Below, piece after piece: positions 8,052 through 15,800 of a stretch of DNA of 59,790 nt. The translations under genes were made by a program, and so were the position numbers. Below the pieces are notes generated by a model, which had not been told where the DNA came from, ran no database searches, and saw only the letters and a program-made list of their open reading frames with translations. This stretch comes from Nocardia grenadensis NBRC 108939 (GTDB lineage Bacteria; Actinomycetota; Actinomycetes; Mycobacteriales; Mycobacteriaceae), in assembly GCF_001613445.1 (NCBI RefSeq), contig NZ_BDCJ01000027.1, positions 1-59,790 on the forward strand, written 5' to 3'. The stretch's first letter is position 1; each line of letters starts with the position of its first letter.

Positions 8052-9050
8052 TCAGACTGCCGTAGCGCACCCAGACAGCACGACAAACAGGTAAGAACCA
8101 TGGACCGTGGCCACCACCGCGGCGAAAGCGAGGAGCTGTACGGCCAGCGTCGACGCCGGGAGCACCGCCGAACGGGCTCGGGTGGGTGATACCAGATGGC
8201 CGATCCGGTCAGGCCCTGCCGCGTGGAGCAGGAGACCCGTGAGCGGTTTGCCCGGAGCCGCAGTGAGGTGATTGTCGGGTGCACCGAGTTTGAGTAGTGC
8301 GCTCGCCAATGCCGGTGTGCCCGCATGGCTGCGGGCCGCGTTGTCTGCCGCGATCTCGAGATAGTGCGGGATCGCATCGGCGATCGCCGCCACCAACGGC
8401 ACCCAGCGCAACGACCAAGTCAGTCCACCGACGAGCGTCAGCATCACGTGGTGGTGCTGACGTAGATGAGCGCGTTCATGTTCGAGGACCGCCGCGAGTT
8501 CGCTGGGCTCCAGCGAGACGCACAGTCCGTCGGATACGACGATCCCGCCGTACCGTCGCGGCAAGGAGAACGCCACCGGCCGTGGATCATCGATCACCAG
8601 GACGCGATGCCCGGCGACGCGCGCAGTCCGGGCTCGGACAGCCAGCGCCTGCGCGGCCCACCGCGTGGCGCGGTGGCGGCGCACCCACCGGGGAACCCCG
8701 AGACCGACCAGGGTGGAGAGCGTGACCGCAGGTAGCAGCAGAAGCAATACGACGGGAATGTCGGTGCTCACTGTGGTCGGAGCGAACGGGCTGGCGTCGT
8801 CCAGGCATTGTCGGCAAGCCTCAGCGACCGGCGCGGGAAGCACCCTCGGACCGGTGACCATCCACGCTGCCATCAGGCTCAGCGACGCCACCGCGAGGAG
8901 CCACAGCAGCAGACTGCCGGTGAGGACGAGTACGGCCGTACGGGGGATCCGCATCAGTGTGGGTGCGGCGGTACGGACGAGCGCCGGCCCGCCTATCGCG
9001 GATGCGGCCAGAACGAACGCCAGAACGGCCGGGATGACCAGTGCGCTCAT
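8052..9050 (-). CDS. M56 (BlaR1/MecR1-type) membrane metalloprotease
   Basis: A 332-residue protein with membrane segments near residues 1-20, 38-65, 98-118 and 300-325. The zinc motif is HERAH at 191-195 (HExxH) with a downstream EIAADNAA near 232 that can supply the third ligand. It lacks the penicillin-binding sensor domain of BlaR1, so its signal is probably not sensed by that mechanism. The ATG at 9048-9050 overlaps the TGA of the BlaI-type gene by 4 bases. In the family, such proteases relieve repression by cleaving or triggering loss of the cognate BlaI repressor. CxxC in the first extracytoplasmic loop (CRQC, residues 79-82) could be a redox sensor; that is inference. Confidence 0.9.
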   Translation of the reverse strand: MSALVIPAVLAFVLAASAIGGPALVRTAAPTLMRIPRTAVLVLTGSLLLWLLAVASLSLMAAWMVTGPRVLPAPVAEACRQCLDDASPFAPTTVSTDIPVVLLLLLPAVTLSTLVGLGVPRWVRRHRATRWAAQALAVRARTARVAGHRVLVIDDPRPVAFSLPRRYGGIVVSDGLCVSLEPSELAAVLEHERAHLRQHHHVMLTLVGGLTWSLRWVPLVAAIADAIPHYLEIAADNAARSHAGTPALASALLKLGAPDNHLTAAPGKPLTGLLLHAAGPDRIGHLVSPTRARSAVLPASTLAVQLLAFAAVVATVHGSYLFVVLSGCATAV

Positions 9051-9433
9051 TCGCTGCGCCCGCTCCTGTCGAGGTAGTCGCGGAGCAACTGCAGGTCACG
9101 CTGATTGATCTCGTCGATGAAATGCAGGATCGACGCCATAGGGTCGTTGCTGGTGGACAGCGCCTGTTTCATGAGCTGGGCAGCGTGTTTCTCCCGCGTG
9201 TGGCGCGGCGCGTAGCGCACGGACCGCCCGTTGCGTTCGGGGGCGACGAGTTCTTTGCGTTCGAGATTGGTCAGCACGGTGGCGATCGTGGTGTAGGCCA
9301 GGTCACCGCCCAGCCGGGTGATCACCTGCCGGATCGTGGAAGCTCCGTGGTCCCACAGCACGTCCATCACCTGTTGTTCGAGTGCCCCCAGCCGCACCGG
9401 CTCAGACTGCTGATCTCGTCTTTTTCCGGACAT
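9047..9433 (-). CDS. BlaI/MecI/CopY-family repressor
   Basis: A 128-residue winged-helix protein with the family pattern LGALEQQVMDVLW near the N-terminus, TIRQVITRL, and the recognition region LAYTTIATVLTNLERK. The C-terminal third should dimerise. GGGAGG lies upstream of two tandem ATG codons (9436 and 9433); 9433 gives the better 5-base spacing. It sits between the CPVC membrane protein (stop 10 bases upstream) and the M56 protease (4-base overlap), so all three form one operon. The likely targets are the phased palindromes at 9996-10049. Confidence 0.92.
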   Translation of the reverse strand: MSGKRRDQQSEPVRLGALEQQVMDVLWDHGASTIRQVITRLGGDLAYTTIATVLTNLERKELVAPERNGRSVRYAPRHTREKHAAQLMKQALSTSNDPMASILHFIDEINQRDLQLLRDYLDRSGRSE

Positions 9434-9443
9434 CATGACCTCC

Positions 9444-9989
9444 CTACCGTACTGCAGGCACCGGGCATACGACCTGGCCCTGGAGCCGCCGGACGACGGC
9501 GACCGCGGACAATACGAGCGCGGTCGCGGCCAGCACCGGCTGTGCGGGTGCGAACCACGTGAGCGCACCGGAGTAGCCGAGGGCCAGCAGCGCGATCTTG
9601 TTGCAGACCGGGCAACCGACCGCGAACCAGGCCAGCACCGCGGCGAAACCGCCGAGCCGGGCACTGCGGCGGTCCGAACCGTCGCCGGATTCTGCCGATT
9701 CGCCAGGACGGGAAGTGACTGCGGTGTTCGGGCGAACATAGGTTGCGAACAAGATCCCGGTGAGAACGGATGCGACGATCCACACCGGGTAGTTCCACGG
9801 CTCCGGCGGTATCTCACGCCCGAAGACCGGGTTCGGAATCAAGACGGTGCCGAGGCCGACCAGCACAGCCACCACCACGGCTGCCGTGGCAGCGAGGCCC
9901 AGCTGCCGGGGACCCCACGCATTCAAAGCCTGCGCCGCGAGGCCCAGCGACGTTCTCCGGCGGCTCACCCGCTGTTCGATACGACTCAC
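9444..9989 (-). CDS. Four-TM-like membrane protein with a CPVC motif
   Basis: A 181-residue protein with hydrophobic segments near residues 33-52, 68-85, 112-125 and 137-165, and a motif FAVGCPVCNK with Cys126 and Cys129. The CxxC at a membrane helix start suggests thiol-disulfide exchange with the divergently encoded thioredoxin-fold protein or CcdA; the family is not named with certainty. The start is GTG (9987-9989). A -10-like CATAGT lies 6 bases upstream and there is no ribosome site, so the mRNA is probably leaderless. First gene of the BlaI operon. Confidence 0.8.
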   Translation of the reverse strand: MSRIEQRVSRRRTSLGLAAQALNAWGPRQLGLAATAAVVVAVLVGLGTVLIPNPVFGREIPPEPWNYPVWIVASVLTGILFATYVRPNTAVTSRPGESAESGDGSDRRSARLGGFAAVLAWFAVGCPVCNKIALLALGYSGALTWFAPAQPVLAATALVLSAVAVVRRLQGQVVCPVPAVR

Positions 9990-9995
9990 GGTTTT

Positions 9996-10049
9996 ACTAT
10001 GCCGGATAGTCGACTACCTTGCATAGTCGACTATCTGAGATAGTTGACG
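9996..10049. promoter_or_regulatory. Phased BlaI-type operator array in the divergent promoter
   Basis: Two near-identical palindromes, TAGTCGACTA at 10007-10016 and ATAGTCGACTAT at 10023-10034, are followed by a degenerate copy ATAGTTGAC at 10040-10048 and preceded by a half-site ACTAT at 9996-10000. The repeats are exactly 17 bp apart centre to centre, including the half-site. The region covers the -10 of the minus-strand operon and lies upstream of the thioredoxin gene. BlaI proteins bind such TAG/CTA dyads; assignment to the adjacent repressor is inference. Confidence 0.75.
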
Positions 10050-10127
10050 CGCCCACCGCCCCGACAACCCGCGTCGGTGCAGTGCCCTGGGCGGACGCGC
10101 GTCTCCCGGCCAGTAAGGAGCACGACG

Positions 10128-10839
10128 ATTTCCTCGCAGGACACCCCCACCCGCTCGCTCCCATGGAAGGCCATTGCCTTCGGCGCGATAGTCGTCGCGC
10201 TCCTGTCCATTGGTGTCGCGATCAGCACGAACACCCAGAACGATCGATCTCACGCCGCGCCGTCGGCCGCCGAGGGGGGGCAGCGGCCTGCCCGACCTGG
10301 CGCGCCGTGACGGCAACGACCCGTTCGCCATCGGCGCTGTCGACGCGCCGGTCGTCGTCATCGAGTACGCCGATTTCACCTGCCCGTACTGCAGCGCCTT
10401 CGCCGTCAACACCCTCCCGGCGCTGCTCGACGAGTATGTCGGGCCCGGGCACGTTCGTATCGAGTGGCGTGATACGCCCATCCTGACCGGCCACTCCGTA
10501 GAAACGGCGATCGCCGGCCGAGCGGCAGCGGAACTAGACCTGTTCTGGGAGTTCTCGCGAGAAATGTTCGCGCACACCTATTCCGGCTCCAAGGACTACC
10601 GGCGTGAAATCCTGGTCGAGATCGCGAGCAGGGTCGAAGGTCTCGATACCGCGGCGTTCACCGTCGCATTGGACGATCCGGAGCTGGCGGCAGCCGTGGA
10701 CCGGGAGGGCAACGAGTCCCGGACACTCGGCGTGACCGGGACCCCCACCTTCATCGTGGGCGACCGAGTGCTGCAAGGCGCACAGCCCATCGATGCGTTC
10801 CGTCGGGTCATCGACGCGCAGCTCGAGGAGATCGGCTGA
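10128..10839 (+). CDS. Membrane-anchored thioredoxin-fold (DsbA-like) protein, apparently frameshifted
   Basis: The gene is split over two frames. The first part (from about 10128) encodes a polar start and a membrane anchor (AIAFGAIVVALLSIGVAIS), then meets a G7 run at 10274-10280. The second part continues in the +1 frame through a thioredoxin domain with CPYC at 10381-10392, and ends GTPTFIVGDRVLQG...EEIG. Removing one G would give one continuous protein of about 236 residues. The only strong ribosome site, AAGGAG at 10115-10120, is 7 bases before an ATT; GTG 10077 and TTG 10044 are the other in-frame options. The second frame alone could begin at 10210, but would lack the anchor. TGA overlaps the ccdA ATG (TGATG). 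Role: envelope dithiol oxidoreductase, probably kept reduced by CcdA. Confidence 0.75.
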
Positions 10840-11663
10840 TGGATATCGGCTACCTCGGCGCTTTACTCGGCGGCATACTCAGCCTTCTGTCTCCGTGTTC
10901 GGTCATGTTGCTTCCCGCATTTTTCGCCTACGCGTTCTCCGACCCTGCCACTCTCGTTGCCCGTACCGGCGTGTTCTACCTCGGACTGGTCACGACGCTC
11001 GTGCCGCTGGGCGTCTTCGCCGGCACTGTCGGGGCATTTCTCAACCAGAACCGCGGCTTGCTGCTCACTGTCGTCGCCGGCGTGGTGATCCTGTTCGGTG
11101 TCGTCCAGCTGGCGGGGATCCCGATTCCGGGTTTGTCTCGCACTTCCCAGCCGGGTGAGGCCGGCCGCGCCTGGACCGTCTACGTTCTCGGCACGGCATA
11201 CGGAGTTGCGGGCGTCTGCACGGGCCCGATTCTCGGGTCCGTACTGATGATCGCCGCGGTCGGAGCGAACCCGGCCTACGGCGCCATCCTGCTCGCGGTC
11301 TACGCGGCCGGAATGGCCTTACCGCTACTGATCCTCGCCCTCGCATGGAAACGGTGGTCGGCTGGGATCCGCGCCGCCCTCGCACCACAGGAACTCACCA
11401 TCGGGCGTTGGACGAACAGTTGGCATGCGATCATCTCCGGCGTGCTGTCCGGTGCCCTCGGCATCTTGCTCCTGTTCCTGGCACGCGACCCGGAAGTCGG
11501 CGGGATCCTCTCCATCGCAGACCAATACCGGATCGAAACAGGCGTGGCCGAACTCGGCGGGCAGGTGTCCAACATTCTTGTGCTGATCCTGTGCGTCGGG
11601 ATCGGAGCAGTGGTGTGGTGGCTCCGGCGTCGCGCAAACCGCGCAGAGAGCCCACCCTGTTGA
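10839..11663 (+). CDS. ccdA: CcdA/DsbD-type thiol-disulfide transmembrane transporter
   Basis: A 274-residue protein with six to eight membrane segments. The redox-active Cys pair of the family is visible: Cys20 in SLLSPCSVMLLP and Cys127 in GVAGVCTGPILG. The family carries electrons from cytoplasmic thioredoxin to extracytoplasmic thioredoxin-like proteins, for cytochrome c maturation or other envelope thiols. It overlaps the DsbA-like gene by one base, so the two proteins are likely partners. No cytochrome c or resB/ccsA gene is nearby, so a general thiol-reducing role fits. Confidence 0.92.
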   Translation: MDIGYLGALLGGILSLLSPCSVMLLPAFFAYAFSDPATLVARTGVFYLGLVTTLVPLGVFAGTVGAFLNQNRGLLLTVVAGVVILFGVVQLAGIPIPGLSRTSQPGEAGRAWTVYVLGTAYGVAGVCTGPILGSVLMIAAVGANPAYGAILLAVYAAGMALPLLILALAWKRWSAGIRAALAPQELTIGRWTNSWHAIISGVLSGALGILLLFLARDPEVGGILSIADQYRIETGVAELGGQVSNILVLILCVGIGAVVWWLRRRANRAESPPC

Positions 11664-12352
11664 CAGGGCGCTGACCAAAACGATCGCCCAAGCCACGAAC
11701 GGTACGACACACAGAATTAGGAGTGTCGGTTACTTTTCTTTCGGGACCAGGATCTCCCCGCTCACTACCGCTGCGCGGGCGCAGACGATAGCTTGCGACC
11801 ATCCGGGCTGCTTTCTGTGGCCGAGCCGGCTTTCCGGCGCGCATCCTTGCAATCAGCGCTGTCAGCTTCGGCCGGGCGTTTGCCGCTCCGGAGCGGATCC
11901 GCGGCTCGGTGATCGCCACCCTTCATGTCAGAAGTTCACCAAGCCCGGTTCGCTCGGCCGGCCGCATCACCGGCACCAACCCGGCCGGCGATACAAGACT
12001 CTGATCATCGAACGCCGCTGGCTCCGCGGCGAATCTATGCAAAACTTGCACCCGAAGTGCCCTTCTGAACCGGACCGATCACTGCCTGGACAACAGCGAT
12101 CTTCTCAGTTCAAAGGGCGTCTCTATTCACTTCACCCAACCCGGCAGTAACTGATCGTGGATCGAGGCCGAGTGAGCAGCAGCCGGGCCGCGGCCAAGGT
12201 ATCGGCTGGGGGAGTTGTGGCCTGGCGGGTTGATGCCATCGGGTCACTGCCTACGAGTTCGATACGAGCGCCGATCAGGTTGTCCGGTGCCGCGGAGGAT
12301 TCAGGAGTAGATGCCCGCTACCGCGGCGGCCGATCAGCCATACGGCACGCAA
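11664..12352. other. Gene-free, lower-GC stretch between ccdA and tRNA-Leu
   Basis: About 690 bases. GC falls visibly, most clearly at about 11980-12140. Short open frames exist on both strands but have shadow-like composition and no ribosome sites. No transposase or integrase remnant is recognised. It could be the decayed edge of an island next to the tRNA gene. Confidence 0.45.
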
Positions 12353-12372
12353 ACCCAGCAGATTTGCTGGGT
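12353..12372 (-). terminator. Hairpin after tRNA-Leu
   Basis: An 8-bp stem, ACCCAGCA / TGCTGGGT, with a 4-base loop, 5 bases beyond the tRNA 3' end. On the minus strand it is followed by TTTGCG, a short T-run. Confidence 0.55.
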
Positions 12373-12377
12373 ATTTG

Positions 12378-12459
12378 TGCGCGAGGGGGGACTTGAACCC
12401 CCACGTCCGTGGACACCAGAACCTAAATCTGGCGCGTCTGCCAATTTCGCCACTCGCGC
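12378..12459 (-). tRNA. tRNA-Leu (anticodon UAG)
   Basis: Class II tRNA of 82 bases. The acceptor arms GCGCGAG / CTCGCGC pair, the anticodon arm is CCAGA-TTTAGGT-TCTGG with TAG at 34-36, there is a long variable arm, and the T arm carries GGTTCAAGTCC. Discriminator A is present; CCA is not encoded. The 3' end faces the gene-free stretch and the redox cluster. Confidence 0.95.
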
Positions 12460-12631
12460 TTGATGGTACGACCGTCCAAACTCTACCGGTCCGTCGGCGG
12501 ATCGCGAAGACGCGGGCCGGTGTTTTGTACTCGCCGGTAACCCCACCTGGGATTATAACGATTCGATAACCGGCAATATGAGGAGTACTCACGTTTCGCG
12601 CCGGTAAGGACCGGTCCTCACCAGCGGGTTC

Positions 12632-12654
12632 AAACATGAGGAAGGTTCATGTTT
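12632..12654. promoter_or_regulatory. Inverted repeat AAACATGA-N7-TCATGTTT upstream of fas
   Basis: A perfect 8-bp dyad about 195 bases before the fas start, in an otherwise gene-free promoter region. Nearby are TGAGG-N4-CCTCA (12719-12732), GGACCGGTCC (12608-12617) and a -10-like TATAAC near 12555. In mycobacteria, fas is controlled by the TetR-family activator FasR; whether this is the equivalent site is unknown. Confidence 0.5.
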
Positions 12655-12718
12655 CTGTCCATTCTGGTACATCGGTGCACGAATACTCATCGGTAGGCGA
12701 CGCACGGGCGGGCAAACG

Positions 12719-12732
12719 TGAGGATTCCCTCA
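12719..12732. promoter_or_regulatory. Second dyad TGAGG-N4-CCTCA upstream of fas
   Basis: A perfect 5-bp dyad with a 4-base spacer, about 115 bases before the fas start codon. The TGAGG word also occurs within the upstream dyad and near 12580, which suggests a shared recognition element. Confidence 0.4.
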
Positions 12733-12847
12733 TGATTTTGTGCCATTCTCGCTGAGAGCAGGCCGACGGGTGTGGACCACCCGTGCGTGGACTGGGAGCC
12801 GGGGAAGTCTCCGAAGACATGTCGCCACGAGAGAAAGTCGAAACGTC

Positions 12848-15800
12848 TTGACGATCAACGAGAGCACTGCGTCCGGGGCCGGACACCGGGTGGACGCCGC
12901 CGCAGGCAGGACCGTGACCGAGACGAATCGCACGCCGCTGCTGGACCGGTTGCGGGAAGGAACCCCGTACGCGCTCGCCTTCGGTGGGCAGGGCGCCAGC
13001 TGGCTGGGCGAACTGGCCGAGATCGGCCGTGACGCCGCCCTGGAACCCGAACTCACTGCTCTGGTCAACGAGGCGGCCGCGCTGCTGGGTCCCGTCGCGG
13101 ACCAGCTGCTGGTGGTGCGCCCGGTGGGATTCGATCCCGTCGCCTGGATGCTGGAGGACGACCTCGCCGACGAGGACACCGACACCTCGGACGCGCCGCC
13201 GGAGCGGGTGCTGCGTTCGGCCGCGGTATCGATGCCGGGTGTACTGCTGACCCAGCTCGCCGCGCTGCGGGCACTGCGGCTGCAGGGACTGGACCCGGTC
13301 GAGATCGCGCCGGTCGCGGTGATCGGTCACTCGCAGGGGCTGCTGGCGGCCGCCGCGGTGCGGGCCGCCGGGGAGCGGGACGCGGAGATCCTCGCCATCG
13401 CCCAGCTGGTCGGCGCGGCGGCCGGACTGGTCGCGCGGCGGCGCGGTCTGATGCCGGTGGGTGAGCGGTCCTCGATGGTCGCGGTCTCCAATGTCGACCC
13501 CGACGAACTGCGGGCCGTGCTCGCCGAGGTCTCGGTGGGTGTGGACCCGATGGCCGCCGCGGTGCTATCGATCCGCAACGGCCGGCGCCGGGTGGTGCTC
13601 TCCGGTACCCCCGATCAGCTGCGCCGGGTGCAGCAGCGCTGCGAGCAACTGCACGCCGAACAGGACCGTGAACGGTCGGCCAAACAGCGCGGCGGCGCGG
13701 TGTTCGCGCCGGTCTTCGAGGACCTCGACGTCGATGTCGCGTTCCACCATCCGGCCCTCGGCGACACCGTCGAACTGGTCGCCGGGTGGGCCGGGCAGTG
13801 CGGGCTCGATACCGAACTCGCCGGCGAACTGGCCCGCGACATCCTCGTCGAGCCGGTCGACTGGGTCGGGACCGTGGACGAAGTGGTCGGCACCGGCGCC
13901 GAATGGATTCTGGACCTCGGCCCCGGCGATCTGCTCTCACGCGTCAGCGGTGGTTCGCTCAAGGGCAGCGGTGTCGGCATGATCGCCGCGGCCACCCGGG
14001 CCGGCCAGCGCAACCTGCTGACCCCGGGCGCCACGCCCGAGGTCGCGCAGCCCTGGACCGCGTTCGCGCCGCGCCCGGTGCGCCTGCCGAACGGGCGCAT
14101 CGTGGTGGAGACCGCGTTCACCAAGCTCACCGGACGTTCGCCCATCCTGCTGGCGGGGATGACCCCGACCACGGTGGACGCGAAGATCGTCGCGGCCGCG
14201 GCCAATGCCGGGCACTGGGCCGAACTGGCCGGCGGCGGCCAGGTGACCGAGCAGATCTTCGCCGACCGAGTCACGGAGCTGCAGGAACTGCTGCATCCGG
14301 GCCGGCAGGTGCAGTTCAACTCGCTGTTCCTGGATCCGTACCTGTGGAAACTGCAGCTGGGCGGCAAGCGGCTCGTTCAGCGGTCCCGCGCGGCGGGCGC
14401 TCCGTTCGACGGTGTGATCGTCACCGCCGGTATTCCGGAGCTCGAGGAAGCCGTCGCGCTCATCGAAGAACTGACCGAGGCCGGGATCAGCCACGTGGCC
14501 TTCAAACCGGGCACGGTCGCGCAGATCCGCGCGGTGCTCCGCATCGCCGACGCGGTGCCGGACTACCCGGTGATCATGCACATCGAGGGCGGTAAGGCCG
14601 GTGGGCACCACTCCTGGGAAGACCTGGACGATCTCCTGCTGGAGACCTACGCCGAACTGCGCACCCACGGAAATGTCGTGGTCTGCGTCGGCGGCGGCAT
14701 CGGGACCCCGGAGCGGGCCACCGAATACCTGACCGGTGCCTGGTCGGCGCCGCACGGTTACCCGGCCATGCCGCTGGACGGTGTGCTGGTGGGGACCGCG
14801 GCGATGGCGACGCTGGAGGCCACCACCGCGCCCGAGGTGAAGCAGCTGCTGGTCGACACCCCCGGCACCCCGGACTGGGTGGGCGCGGGCACCGCGAGTG
14901 GCGGCATGGCCTCGGGCCGCAGCCAGCTGGGCGCCGATATCCACGAGATCGACAATGCCGCCTCACGTACCGGTCGCCTGCTCGACGAGGTGGCCGGGGA
15001 CGCCGAGGCGGTGGCCGCCCGCCGCGCCGAGATCATCGACGCGCTCAACGCGACCGCCAAGCCCTATTTCGGCGATATCGCGGCCATGACCTACCTCGCC
15101 TGGCTCGAACGTTACGTGGACCTGGCGATCGGGCAGGAGCGCCGCCAGGACTTCGACTGCGGCACCGACCTCGGTGACGCGATCACCGCGGCGACCCGGT
15201 CGGTGTGGCTGGACATCAGCTGGCGCGACCGGTTCGGCGAGATGCTGCGCCGCGCCGAGGCCCGGCTCGCCCCGGCCGACCGTGGCGAGATCGATTCCCT
15301 GTTCCGTGACGAGGACCTGGAAGACCCCGCCGCCGCGCTCGCGACGCTGCGCGAGCACTACCCGGCGGCGGCGCAGAGCCTGCTGCATCCGGCGGATGTG
15401 CCGTTCTTCATCACCCTGTGCAAGACGCCGGGCAAACCGGTCAACTTCGTCCCGGTGGTCGACCAGGACGTGCGGCGCTGGTGGCGCTCGGATTCGCTGT
15501 GGCAGGCCCATGATCCGCGCTACTCCGCCGATCAGGTCTGCGTGATCCCCGGCACCGTCGCCGTCGCCGGGATCACCCGGGTCGACGAGCCTGTGGGTGA
15601 ACTGCTGGACCGGTTCGAGCAGGACACCGCCTACAAGTTGGTTCGCGACGGTCTGACCCCGGCCGCGGTCGACGCCCGCCGGGTCGCCGCGGTGACCAGC
15701 GGACCGATCGATGTGGTGCTGGCCGCGCCGGACGTGAACTGGTCGGGCCGGGCCACCGTGAACCCGGTGCACCGGCTCGGTGACCTGCACGAGTGGACCG

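Noticed and set aside
11431..11919. 162-codon minus frame beyond ccdA
   Set aside because: It overlaps the end of ccdA, has Arg-rich shadow composition and no ribosome site.
12157..12396. 79-codon plus frame running into tRNA-Leu
   Set aside because: It ends inside the tRNA gene and has no ribosome site or recognisable composition.
11664..12459. Attachment-site duplication from the tRNA-Leu 3' end
   Set aside because: I could not find a second copy of the tRNA 3' end within the window, and no integrase is present.
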